Below are positions 10,784 through 21,297 of a stretch of 64,000 nt of DNA, piece by piece. The notes under the pieces were generated by a model. It was not told the origin of the DNA. It did not search any database and saw only the letters and a list, made by a program, of their open reading frames with translations. The stretch's first letter is position 1, and each line of letters begins with the position of its first letter. The position numbers and the translations under genes are program-made. Location of the stretch: contig NC_068938.1 of assembly GCF_016801865.2 (NCBI RefSeq), forward strand, positions 134,258,416-134,322,415. Direction: 5' to 3'. Origin of the DNA: Culex pipiens pallens (taxonomy: Eukaryota > Arthropoda > Insecta > Diptera > Culicidae).

Positions 10784-12025
10784 TATGTTCCAAGATCACC
10801 AGTGCGAACCCGTTCAGGTACTTCCGGTGCCACGACCAACACGTCAACGTCCGCCAACTTTCCCATCAGGAACGAGTTCCAGATGCTGAGCGACGACGAA
10901 GAAAACAACAACAACAACACCGACGGTAGCAGCACTACCGACGACGACGACTACGACGATGGTCGTGCACGGAAAAAATTGCCGACGCCAAAAACGAACA
11001 ATTCTCCAAAGGAACGTAGACCACCTCCAATTTTTGTTTTGGACACGTTGGTGGACGATATTGACGAGTTGCTGGAAGGCCTCGGATATTGTCTGAAAAT
11101 CGGTAAGTCGTCAGTGCAAGTCTACACATTTGACAACAAGAACTTCGACCTGGTTGTGGAGAAATTGAAGAGTAAAACCTTCAAGTTCTACACATTCGAC
11201 CCCGTGCAGAAGACAGCCGTTAAGGTCGTCTTGCAGGGGTACCAAGACCGCCCGATCTCCGACCTAAAGAAGGACCTCTCGGGAGCTGGAATAACGCCGC
11301 GTGACATAAAAGTCCTCTCGCGGAAGACAACAGTCACAGGTACACACACACTGTACCTGTTGTACTTCGACCGCGGCACCGTCAAGATTCAAGACCTGCG
11401 ACGAACTAAGGCGTTGGACGGGTTTTGGGTAAACTGGCGGTTCTACTCAAAGAACCCGTCGGACGCAGCACAATGCCACCGTTGCCAGAAATTCGGCCAA
11501 GGCTCGCGGAACTGCAACCTTCCGCCCCGCTGTGTGAAGTGCGGTGAAACACACCTCTCTGAGGGGTGTGCACTGCCGTGCAAGGCGGACCTGGGGGACA
11601 AGGCAGAGCAAACCAAGGCGCGCATCAAGTGCGCCAACTGTGGAGATAACCATACCAGCAACTACCGTGGATGCAGTGCACGAAAAAATTACCTCGAGGA
11701 GTAGGAAAAGAGGAAGAAGAAAGCAGCAGCGTCCCACCCTCCTCAGCGAAGTACGAGCGTAACCGTGCCGGCTGCTGAGCAGCGTACGGTTCCCGCGGAC
11801 AACTCAGCATTCCCCCCTGGCTGGGGGCGATCGTTTGCCAGCGTGGTTGCTGCCGGTAGCGGCAATGCGGCCCAGCAAGAAGTCACCGGGGAAGATCTCT
11901 TCACCCTGCCAGAGTTCTTTGCTCTCGCGGGGGAGATGATGTCGAGGTTTCGGACCTGCCGTAACAAGGCGGAGCAATTTCTAGCCCTTGGGGAGCTGAT
12001 GTTCAAGCACATCTACAAAGGATAA
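10784..12025 (+). pseudogene. LINE ORF1 body: PRE_C2HC and zinc-knuckle protein with one nonsense codon
   Basis: After the BEL insertion the frame resumes with an acidic Asp/Asn-rich stretch (about 10880-10970). A globular segment resembling the PRE_C2HC domain of Jockey-type ORF1 proteins follows (about 11030-11460), then three zinc-knuckle-like motifs at 11474-11515, 11529-11570 and 11632-11673. The first knuckle reads CHRCQKFGQGSRNC, with Gln where His is usual. An in-frame TAG at 11702-11704 interrupts the frame. The same frame then continues open through a Lys-rich stretch and a conserved-looking C-terminus (LFTLPEFFALAGEMMSRFR, GELMFKHIYKG) to a TAA at 12023-12025. Two lesions, the BEL insertion and the TAG, therefore disable an otherwise complete ORF1. 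Its ancestral role would be a nucleic-acid chaperone in the retrotransposition particle. Confidence 0.82.
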
Positions 12026-12258
12026 AATACTGTGATTTAGTTATAAGCTTTTTCTCTTTCTTTCCCCTTTCCTTTGCAATTTTAGCAAGTTTTTTTTTTA
12101 ATTTTTCTTGCTCTTGTTAGTGCCATAGTTATAGAAATAATTGTACCAAAATGGATTATGATGCAACACACAGCTGAAAGGAACTCCAAAACTCTGTTAT
12201 GAATTGCAAAAGAACTGATTGTATCTTGATTATTCACCAATAAAACCGAATTAATTAA
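12026..12258 (+). other. LINE 3' UTR and tail
   Basis: Directly follows the ORF1 stop. It is pyrimidine-rich at first (TCTCTTTCTTTCCCC), then AT-rich, with AATAAA at 12239-12244 and a short ATTA-type terminal repeat abutting the target duplication. In a complete element ORF2 would lie between ORF1 and this UTR. Confidence 0.7.
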
Positions 12259-12271
12259 TTAATAATACCTT

Positions 12272-13577
12272 TTTGAGGGACGGTTTCAAACTTTGTTGTT
12301 GTTGATTAAACGCCCTCATTGTTTCCCCCTAATAAGATGCTAATGGTCGAATTCAATTGCAAAACGTGATTCACGGTGCACACAATAACTCAAAAGGCCT
12401 CACTCTACCCGACGAGGCAGGAAATTGGATTATGAATTCGTGGCTCGTCGGAGACTTAACGCCGTTGCATTAAATCAACACGCACTCGCGAAATAGCGCG
12501 AAATGGTTTCGCATAGATTTCCTAGAATTGTTGTTGCAAAACTAGTTAGTGACCACGCGCAGGAGTACAATCGTTAATCGTTAGCTATTTGCATTCAAAT
12601 GGGCTCTAAATGCAGCGGCAAACATAATTCAAAATCAATTTCGCTTCGCAAAACGGCAATTGACCATGGGGACTTTGGATGCGTTTATCATACATTTGAA
12701 TGCAGTTTCAGCCAAATTGAGTTTTCTAACGAAACGAGTTTTCTCTTCACCATTGTAGGCAAAGCTCGAGGTATACTTTTTTAAATTGCCTTATCAAAAG
12801 TTATCACATGAATTCAAATTGGAGGAGGCCATATGTGGTCCCAAAAAGTTTCCGTTTTCATTCCACAAACTGTGCAGCAAATCTGCAAACTGCAGATTTG
12901 AGTTTTCCAATAACGGTAAGTGCGGCCCCCAAAACTCGTGACTAAAGTTAGACCACGTGAAAATTTGCCGCACCCAACTATTTCCACTCTAGCGATAGTT
13001 GGGCAAGAAAGAATAAACTTTGTTACACAAGTTAAATTTCTTCCCAGTCCTAACAACTATGTTGTTGGCGGAAGTGTTGCCAGCTGTGAGTGTAACAAAG
13101 TTAAAATGTGACGAAAATTTAGAACGCGGCGCGAATTGGGAGACGGCATCCGTTTCGATTCAAAAGTTGGCACCTTTTCCACGTGGCCGGAGTGCAGGAA
13201 GAGGATGTCATCGTCTGGTGGGATTGAATCAAGTGGAATTGAGCAACTCCCCGGGTGATGAACACACGCAGCTGATGATGATAGCGCTTAAAGTTTGGCT
13301 GCTGGTGGTGTTACATCGTTGTGAGCTGTTTGATAACATTGGAATTAAATGGCACGTGAATATGAGGTACGATTTTAAGACTTTGTACTAGATTATGTGG
13401 GACAGGAATGTAATACTTTAATTATACTTAATAATATAACATCAATCTGATTGGGATATCATTTTTGACGTAAGGAAATGAAAATACAATAAAAGCTGCC
13501 ATGCTATCATCAAATCTTTATAGAAAATATTTTTTTATAAAAAAAACCCGATTTAATCCCACGTGGGGGGAGATAGA
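12272..13577. other. Low-copy-looking non-coding region
   Basis: Moderate GC and no recurrence elsewhere in the window. A frame of about 120 codons over 13020-13391 opens with TTG, lacks recognisable features and is treated as chance. 12360-12600 and 13120-13330 are the least AT-rich parts and could be conserved non-coding DNA. Confidence 0.35.
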
Positions 13578-15162
13578 GCCTTTCTTACTAAAGAACATAA
13601 CAATGCACAGTGGTCCAGATCGCAAAATTAAGTGGAAAATGGATTTTCCGAAAATGGTGACGTTTTGGAGCTTTGGTGTCTTCAGAAGAGTTGTTGCAAA
13701 TGACAAAGGGCAACTTTTGGTTTGGTTGAAAATTAGGGTGGTTCACGATTAGGTTGATTTTGAAAATCTAACTTTACAGGAATATTTTTGGGATTTTTTT
13801 TTCGTCTTCTAGAAAATTGTTGGGCTGGCCAATTCAAGCAACTTTGTGGATGACACCAAAATTTTATCTCGTAATCTACGCCTTCTATGACCAAATTTAT
13901 AGAAAGCATATGAGGAAACCTTCAAAAATCAGTTTTTTGAACGTGGCAATTCAGGGTTAACTTTAAGAGAAAAGTGATATTCGGAGCACTTTTAGAGCTT
14001 TAAAAAACGAAAATTTTCATTTTTTTACATGTCAATTTGTACATAAGGGTCAAAAGTTACAGCCATTTTAAGGTAAAAAAGATGCAAATTTAAAGCTTAA
14101 ATATCTCGAAAAGGCGCAAGCCAAATTTTAAGCACCAGGTTGCATTTGAAAGAGGAGATCTAGCACTACAAACGCTGAAAAAATCGCAGGGGTGTTTTTT
14201 CTTTAAACTCGAGATATCTTCATTTGAAAAAGTCTAATTTTCAAGGGAAAACCATATGGGACCACCCTAATGAAAATCGAAAATTGTTCAAATATGTTTT
14301 TCCATGTTATTTTGCCCGCCGAATCTGAATCTGCCCTCAGAATTGAGCCAAAGTGTCAACAAATCGATTTTTGGCCATATTTTGGGTTTAAATGATAATT
14401 TTACATGGAAACCCAAAATATGGCCAAAAATCGATTTGTTGACACTTTGGCTCAATTCTGAGGGCAGATTCAGATTCAGCGGGCAAAATAACATGGAAAA
14501 ACATATATTTGGACAATTTTCAAATTTCGTTAGGGTGGTCCCATATGGTTTTCCTATGAAAATTAGACTTTTTCAAATGAACACATCTCGAGTTTAAAGA
14601 AAAACACCCCTGAGATTTTTTCAGTGTTTGTAGCGCTAGATCTCTTCTTTCAAATGCAACCTGGTGCTTAAAATTTGGCTAGCGCCTTTTCGAGATATTT
14701 AAGTTTTAAATTTGCATCTTTTTAACCTTAAAATGGTTGTAACTTTTGACCCTTAAGTCCAAATTGACATGTCAAAAAATGAAAATGTTCGTTTTTTAGA
14801 GCTCTAAAAGTGCTCCGAATATTTTCTCTTAAAGTTAACCCTGAATTGCCACGTTCAAAAAACAGGGCATAAGAAACCGAAAAGCTACGATATCTTACAT
14901 GTTGTAGGAAACATCGGTAGACAAGATACTAGAATACGAGTATATCTCGAGCCACCAAATATATGCGCCAGCATTCTCGCGCCAGAATTCGGATCTCAAC
15001 TTGGCAACTTGTCGACGAAGCGTCGAAGCGTCGAAAATCGATGCAGTGTGATTTTTTGGCGATTTTTCCGAAGAAAATTCATGTTGAATTGTAATATTTA
15101 CGAAGATGAAAATAATGTCCAGCCATTAAGTAAAACCTATACCTTTCTTTAGTAAGAAAGGC
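13578..15162. mobile_element. TIR-bounded foldback element (1585 bp)
   Basis: Bounded by an exact 18-bp inverted repeat: GCCTTTCTTACTAAAGAA at 13578-13595 and its reverse complement at 15145-15162. It encloses a much longer internal palindrome (13933-14862) and no coding sequence. No target-site duplication could be recognised, so the superfamily is not assigned. The end sequence seems familiar from mosquito repeats, which is recollection only. Confidence 0.65.
13933..14862. repeat. Near-perfect 0.46-kb palindrome
   Basis: The arms at 13933-14389 and 14409-14862 are reverse complements with few differences, separated by a 19-base loop (14390-14408). TTTTTTGAACGTGGCAATTC opens the left arm and GAATTGCCACGTTCAAAAAA closes the right arm. 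Because of the symmetry, nearly the same short peptide can be read from both strands around 14290-14600, so those frames are artefacts of the palindrome. Confidence 0.9.
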
Positions 15163-16107
15163 AAAAACACACCGAAATTTTTAAAATGTTCAAGTCTTGT
15201 GTTTGCGTGAATCTCTTTTTTTTCGATTTTGTGTAAATTGAAAGAATTAAACCTAATAAATTTCTTAACATAAGGCTATTATCGTGCCAGTCCTAACACG
15301 TACTGGAACATTTGACCGAGTTCTTTCCACACCAACTAACTAATTCATCCCAGAATTAAATGCCCAGCCCATTCAGCAAACCAAAAGTCATCGGATGTTC
15401 CGGTCAAGCCCTAGGTCCAGAACCACACGTGCACCCAGCATCATTTTACATCACGTTGAATATGTAGGTGATGTTGCACCCCCTCTTCAGAGACGAGGTT
15501 CATACACATATCGATTTGCTGGCAACTCTTTCGATGGCAACAACAATGACCAGGAACAGTTACCAACCCGAAATTGCCGGTTCCAACCGTTGGAACAATT
15601 CTTTGCTAATATCATTGTGTGGTAACGACTGCATGCATCAGGATGGATTCCCACAGGAGCAGTTCAACTGCTGTTCATTGGTCATTCTGCTATTTCTATG
15701 ACTTGACCGCATCCTTTCAGCAGAGGCAGAAAGGCGAAGGCTTTCACATCACATTTTGCTGGCCATTTAAAATTGAGACCTCCCTGCGGCGGCGGTGGTT
15801 GTCCCCGGCGGTACTTATGACAGCTATGAGGACGTCAACAGGGCAAGAAACGAGAGCTTCATCCTCCAGCAGCATGAAACAATGCGACATGTGTTGTAAG
15901 TTCTACTGTACAATAATGCACATGCATTGTCCGTTCATGGACCACAAAACAGTCCCGGTTGACTTCTGGAATGGGGAAGGTCTTGTTTCCAGGAGACCCA
16001 ATGATTGGCCAGGGCAACGTTGGATGTAATGAAATTGGAAAATGTTGTCGAACTGTTCGATTTGTGGAGTAGTGTCGTTTGATGGAGACACTTGGTTTCA
16101 TGCATGT
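15163..16107. other. Non-coding or unresolved region left of the foldback element
   Basis: Moderate GC with little repeat character. Open frames on both strands of 60-136 codons overlap one another (for example 15395-15625 plus, 15859-16101 minus). None is recognised. On the minus strand a frame from 15964 to 16111 would join in phase with 19871-19996 if the TTAA-flanked element were removed. Confidence 0.3.
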
Positions 16108-16597
16108 TTAACCTTCCTAAGGTGTTAGGGTCTATATGACCCAGACGGCTTATAAAATGTGCTGTAACTTTTATTCATTCTAACTTACAGACTTGAAACT
16201 TTCTGACTTTTCCTAACTTTGTAAAATAAACATTTTGCAACCGGAAGCAACCTCCAGCGCCACCTAGAAAGGGCGCTACAAAAAAACTTACGTTAAAGGT
16301 GTTAAGGGGTCTATATGACCCCGGAATTGAAAATGCTGGCAAAAATCCATTTTGCAACCGATTTTCGTTCTTTTGGACGCAAATGAAAGGTATGAATGTC
16401 TAGAAAGGCACCTGTGCTATGCGGACCCAATTTGGCCACTTTGGTTCCTGGGAATCGATTCCAAAGGAACACATTTTCCGGCAAACCGGCTCTCATAAGT
16501 TTTATTAGATTTAGCTATGGATTAATGCACAATAAACTATATATAATCTCTAAAAATACGAGTCATACGCTCCGGAACAGGTTGCTTGCCATTTGGA

Positions 16598-18578
16598 TCA
16601 TATCTGGCCACTCTGGAACCGGTTCCGGATACCCTGGAAGTGGCAAGATTGCTATTTTGGTAAAAGCCTATCGTGCGACATATCAAACTTCATGGAATTA
16701 CATGCCATGGACACTGGAACCAGCCAAAAGACAATTGGACCATATCTGGCCACTCTGGAACCGGTTCCGGATACCCTGGAAGTGGCCAGATTGCTATTTT
16801 GGTAAAAGCCTATCGTGCGACATATCAAACTTCATGGAATAACATGCCATGGACACTGGAACCAGCAAAAAGACAATTGGACCATATCTGGCCACTCTGG
16901 AACCGGTTCCGGATACCCTGGAAGTGGCCAGATTGCTATTTTGGTAAAAGCCTATCGTGCGACATATCAAACTTCATGGAATTACATGCCATGGACACTG
17001 AAACCAGCCAAAAGACAATTGGACCATATCTGGCCACTCTGGAACCGGTTCCGGATACCCTGGAAGTGGCCAGATTGCTATTTTGGTAAAAGCCTATCGT
17101 GCGACATATCAAACTTCATGGAATTACATGCCATGGACACTGAAACCAGCCAAAAGATAATTGGACCATATCTGGCCACTCTGGAACCGGTTCCGGATAC
17201 CCTGGAAGTGGCCAGATTGCTATTTTGGTAAAAGCCTAATGTGCGACATATCAAACTTCATGGAATTACATGCCATGGACACTGAAACCAGCCAAAAGAC
17301 AATTGGACCATATCTGGCCACTCTGGAACCGGTTCCGGATACCCTGGAAGTGGCCAGATTGCTATTTTGGTTAAAGCCTATCGTGCGACATATCAAACTT
17401 CATGGAATTACATGCCATGGACACTGAAACCAGCCAAAAGACAATTGGACCATATCTGGCCACTCTGGAACCGGTTCCGGATACCCTGGAAGTGGCCAGA
17501 TTGCTATTTTGGTAAAAGCCTATCGTGCGACATATCAAACTTCATGGAATTACATGCCATGGACACTGAAACCAGCCAAAAGACAATTGGACCATATCTG
17601 GCCACTTTGGAACCGGTTCCGGATACCCTGGAAGTGGCCAGATTGCTATTTTGGTAAAAGCCTATCGTGCGACATATCAAACTTCATGGAATTACATGCC
17701 ATGGACACTGAAACCAGCCAAAAGATAATTGGACCATATCTGGCCACTCTGGAACCGGTTCCGGATACCCTGGAAGTGGCCAGATTGCTATTTTGGTAAA
17801 AGCCTATCGTGCGACATATCAAACTTCATGGAATTACATGCCATGGACACTGAAACCAGCCAAAAGATAATTGGACCATATCTGGCCACTCTGGAACCGG
17901 TTCCGGATACCCTGGAAGTGGCCAGATTGCTATTTTGGTAAAAGCCTAATGTGCGACATATCAAACTTCATGGAATTACATGCCATGGACACTGAAACCA
18001 GCCAAAAGACAATTGGACCATATCTGGCCACTCTGGAACCGGTTCCGGATACCCTGGAAGTGGCCAGATTGCTATTTTGGTAAAAGCCTATCGTGCGACA
18101 TATCAAACTTCATGGAATAACATGCCATGGACACTGAAACCAGCCAAAAGACAATTGGACCATATCTGGCCACTCTGGAACCGGTTCCGGATACCCTGGA
18201 AGTGGCCAGATTGCTATTTTGGTAAAAGCCTATCGTGCGACATATCAAACTTCATGGAATTACATGCCATGGACACTGGAACCAGCAAAAAGCCAATTGG
18301 ACCATATCTGGCCACTCCGGGACCGATTCTGGATACCCTGGCAGTGGCCAAATGGCTATTTTGGTAAAAGCCTAATGTGCGACATATCAAACTTCATGAA
18401 ATTACAAGCCATGCACACTGGAACCAGCAAAAAGCAAGCTGGACCATATCTGGCCACTCCGGAACCGATTCCGGATACACTGGAAGTGGCCAAATGGCTA
18501 TTTTGGTTAAAGCCTAACGTGCGGCATATCAAACTTCATGGAATTATATGCCATGCAGCCAACTGGACCATATCTGGC
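16598..18578 (+). repeat. 142-bp tandem array, left arm (about 14 copies)
   Basis: The 142-bp monomer contains CCATATCTGGCCACTCTGG, the palindrome GGAACCGGTTCC, GCTATTTTGGTAAAAGCC and ACATGCCATGG. Copies 2-12 are nearly identical. Copies toward the centre (18290-18580) are clearly diverged (for example GGGACCGATTCTGG, AAATGGCTATTTTGG). Because 142 is 3n+1, the long repetitive frames are frame-rotation by-products and not genes. Confidence 0.95.
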
Positions 18579-18600
18579 CACCATTTTACTGATTCCAATG

Positions 18601-19535
18601 TCGCACGATAGGCTTTTACCAAAATAGCAATCTGGCCACTTCCAGTGTATCCGGAATCGGTTCCGGATTGGCCAGATATGGTCCAGTTTGCTTTTTGCTG
18701 GTTCCAGTGTGTATGGCTTGTAATTCCATGAAGTTTGATATGCCGCACGATAGGCTTTTACCAAAATAGCCATTTGGCTACTTTCAGGGTATCCGGAATC
18801 GGTTCCGGTGTGGCCAGATTTGGTCCAGTTGGCTTTTTACTAGTTCCAGCGTGCATGGCATGTAATTCCATGAAGTTTGATATGCCGCACGTTAGGCTTT
18901 TACCAAAATAGCCATTTGACCACTTCCAGGGTATTTGGATCGGTTCCGGAGTGGCCAGATATGGTCCAATTGGTTTTTTGCTGATTCCAGCGTGCATGGC
19001 ATGTAATTCCATGAAGTTTGATATGCCGCACGATAGGCTTTTACCAAAATAGCCATTTGGCTACTTTCAAGGTATCCGGAACCGGTTCCGGAGTGGCCAG
19101 ATTTGGTCCAGTTGGCTTTTTACTAGTTCCAGCGTGCATGGCATGTAATTCCATGAAGTTTGATATGTCGCACGATAGGCTTTTACCAATATAGCAATCT
19201 GGCCACTTCCTGGGTAGCTGGAACCGGTTCCGGAGTGGCCAGATATGGTCCAATTGTCTTTTGGCTGGTTCCAGCGTCCATGGCATGTTATTCCATGAAG
19301 TTTGATATGTCGCACGATAGGCTTTTACCAAAATGGCAATCTGGCCACTTCCAGGGTATCCGGAACCGGTTCCAGAGTGGCCAGATATGGTCCAATTGTC
19401 TTTTTGCTGGTTCCAGTGTCCATGGCATGTAATTCCATGAAGTTTGATATGTCGCACGATAGGCTTTTACCAAAATAGCAATCTGGCCACTTCCAGGGTA
19501 TCCGGAACCGGTTCCAGAGTGGCCAGATATGATCC
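18601..19535 (-). repeat. 142-bp tandem array, right arm (about 6-7 copies, inverted)
   Basis: Same monomer in opposite orientation, meeting the left array at about 18579-18600. Again the units nearest the centre are the most diverged and those nearest the outer arm are close to the left-array consensus. The two arms therefore differ in copy number by roughly two to one. Confidence 0.92.
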
Positions 19536-19998
19536 AAATGGCATGCAACGTGTTCCGGAGCGTATGACTCGTATTTTTAGAGATTATTTATAGTTTATTA
19601 TGCATTAATCCATAGCTAAATCTAATAAAACTTATGAGAGCCGGTTTGCCGGAAAATGTGTTCCTTTGGAATCGATTCCCAGGAACCAAAGTGGCCAAAT
19701 CGGGTCCGCATAGCACAGGTGCCTTTCTAGACATCCATACCTTTCATTTGCGTCCAAAAGAACGAAAATCGGTTGCAAAATGGATTTTTGCCAGCATTTT
19801 CAATTCCGGGGTCATATAGACCCCTTAACACCTTTAACGTAAGTTTTTCTTAACATCCCAGGAAGGTTAAAATTGTGTCAAAGGCTGGCAATATGAGGTC
19901 GAGTACTTGCTGGATGCAATCTTTCAACATTGATACTTTACCTTCAAACACAATTACATTTTGAATGAAGCAAACTTTCAGGAATAATCGTTCCATGT

Positions 19999-20203
19999 TG
20001 TGGTGCTGACCTTTAGTTATGCACACCTTGTTATGCCAACCTTGGATAGATGGTTCCTGACACATGAAGATCTGTCAGTTGACTGATAGATGTCAGAGTG
20101 GGAAGTTGTGTGTCAGGGAGTGTGAGTGTGTGAACCGAGAGTGGATGTTCCCTGCAGGCCGGTGTGGCCATGATAATCTGTTCCGTGATAATACGGTACC
20201 ACA
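19999..20203 (+). repeat. 5' LTR (205 bp)
   Basis: Begins TGTGGTGCTGACC and ends ACGGTACCACA. No difference from the 3' LTR at 24376-24580 was seen on direct reading. Preceded by the target copy CATGT. Confidence 0.92.
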
Positions 20204-20205
20204 AA

Positions 20206-20221
20206 TGGCGACGAGGATTGG
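20206..20221 (+). promoter_or_regulatory. Primer-binding-site-like sequence
   Basis: TGGCGACGAGGATTGG begins two bases inside the 5' LTR. It starts with TGG, as expected for complementarity to a tRNA 3' CCA end. The cognate tRNA is not identified. Confidence 0.6.
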
Positions 20222-20817
20222 CGAAAGATTGGTAAGAATGTTTCAATTAGTTCGCCAGCTGAACTATCTTCCCGAAGCGGAAGAAGGAAAAAGGTAAACA
20301 AATGGTATATTCGTTTGGGTCCGCTGCGAGAATTCTCACTAGGATGGATAATTACGGGCCGTCAGGATTTTCTTTGGTTACTAGTGAGCCGCTTAACAAA
20401 CAAGCAAGAAATTCAGTGACAACCAGTTAATGGACAACTTATACTGACGTTTGTTATGGGCACTCGGGTGGAGAGCTCACCTGATTAAGAACTCGTTAAG
20501 ATCCAAGCGAATATAACCAAGAAGTGGCAGGAAATTATACTGTACCCAGTGTGGAGAGATAATATGCGTAAAAGTTTTTTGATCTAAAGTTGAATCGTGT
20601 TTATATTATAATTGGTGGAAATGATTGAGGGTCAAGACGATTTTCACTTCATCTTTGTTTTAAAAAATACAGCTTTCGGAGTTGGAAAAAATGATAATTT
20701 GAAATATTAAAATGGTACGAGTAAATAATCCAATGAACAGAAATAGACAGACGCCTAAAATAATGAAAACGGTAAATTTTCAATGTTTTAAATTGTGTTG
20801 TTTTGTTCATAGACAGA

Positions 20818-20938
20818 TACACTGAACCTCCGGTGGAGGGTCACATTGTCGTTTGTACCCCGTTGGTTTGACGAAGTCAAATTAAATGAGATCCCATTCG
20901 TTTGAGACCATTGGTGTCGAACCATCGGGATTGTAGTA
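20818..20938. repeat. Degraded copy of the TA-flanked MITE
   Basis: Resembles the complete element at 45984-46221: an end like CACTGAACCTCCGGTGG, the internal GTTTGTACCCCGTTGGTTTG, and a degraded right end near 20938. It lies within the LTR element and so either inserted there or was captured. Confidence 0.55.
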
Positions 20939-21020
20939 CATACAGGATCTAAATTAGAGTGGTTAAAGCCAAATACAATTTAAACAGACCGGAAGTCGAA
21001 ACCCGGAAGGGTAGACTTCG

Positions 21021-21275
21021 AGGCTTCGAGCCAGTTGAAAATGACGGGAAGGCCAAGAGTCTGACCCGAGGCTTCGAGCCAGTTGAAAGAGACGGGAAAA
21101 CCAGGAATGTGACCCGAGGCTTCGAGCCAGTTGAAAGAAACGGGAAAACCAAGAATGTGACCCGAGGCTTCGAGCCAGTTGAAAAAACGGGAAAACCAAA
21201 AATGTAACCCGAGGCTTCGAGCCAGTTGAAAGAGACGGGAAACCAAGAATGTGACCCGAGGTTTCGAGCCAGCTA
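21021..21275 (+). repeat. 48-bp tandem repeats inside the LTR element
   Basis: Six units start at about 21021, 21069, 21117, 21165, 21212 and 21259. Each carries AGGCTTCGAGCCAGTTGAAA and ACGGGAA. The first units are exactly 48 bp (16 codons) and would encode a repeated Arg-Gly-Phe-Glu-Pro-Val peptide. The later two are 47 bp, which breaks the frame. No ATG opens the frame. Confidence 0.8.
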
Positions 21276-21297
21276 GAAAAGGCGGGAAGACCACGAG

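Larger units (their letters stand above)
8349..12258 (+). mobile_element. ORF1-only LINE (Jockey-like), interrupted by a BEL element
   Basis: A 13-bp direct repeat TTAATAATACCTT flanks the element at 8336-8348 and 12259-12271, which is a LINE-type target-site duplication. Inside, after removing the 2146-bp LTR insertion and one CCGGA copy, about 1.76 kb remain: a short 5' leader, an ORF1 encoding a zinc-knuckle protein, a 3' UTR with AATAAA at 12239-12244, and a terminal TTAATTAATTAA repeat. The endonuclease/reverse-transcriptase ORF2 normally found after ORF1 in Jockey-clade elements is absent. The duplication shows that the ends are genuine. It does not tell whether ORF2 was lost before or after insertion. 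Confidence 0.85.
16112..19866. mobile_element. TTAA-flanked giant foldback element (piggyBac-like ends)
   Basis: The 3755-bp element begins CCTTCCTAAGG and ends CCCAGGAAGG, with TTAA immediately outside at 16108-16111 and 19867-19870. TTAA duplication is characteristic of piggyBac-type transposition. Unique subterminal arms (about 16283-16597 and 19536-19846) are inverted copies: ATGACCCCGGAATTG on the left mirrors CAATTCCGGGGTCAT on the right. Between them lie two opposed arrays of a 142-bp repeat. The left arm also has about 165 bp (16121-16285) that the right arm lacks. There is no transposase, so the element would depend on an enzyme in trans. Confidence 0.82.

Noticed and set aside
10935..11810. 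Minus-strand frames opposite LINE ORF1
   Set aside because: They are complementary shadows of the zinc-knuckle ORF1; only the plus strand shows conserved motifs.
14288..14597. Two near-identical frames on opposite strands
   Set aside because: Both are generated by the 0.46-kb palindrome; mirror-image frames are expected there.
16396..18611. Series of 70-148 codon plus-strand frames with repeated protein sequence (and mirror frames at 18507-19548)
   Set aside because: They arise from a 142-bp (3n+1) tandem repeat read in rotating frames inside a foldback transposon; both orientations give the same peptides.
16598..19535. Regular direct repeats as a CRISPR array
   Set aside because: The 142-bp units are contiguous with no unique spacers, and the array lies in a eukaryotic foldback element.
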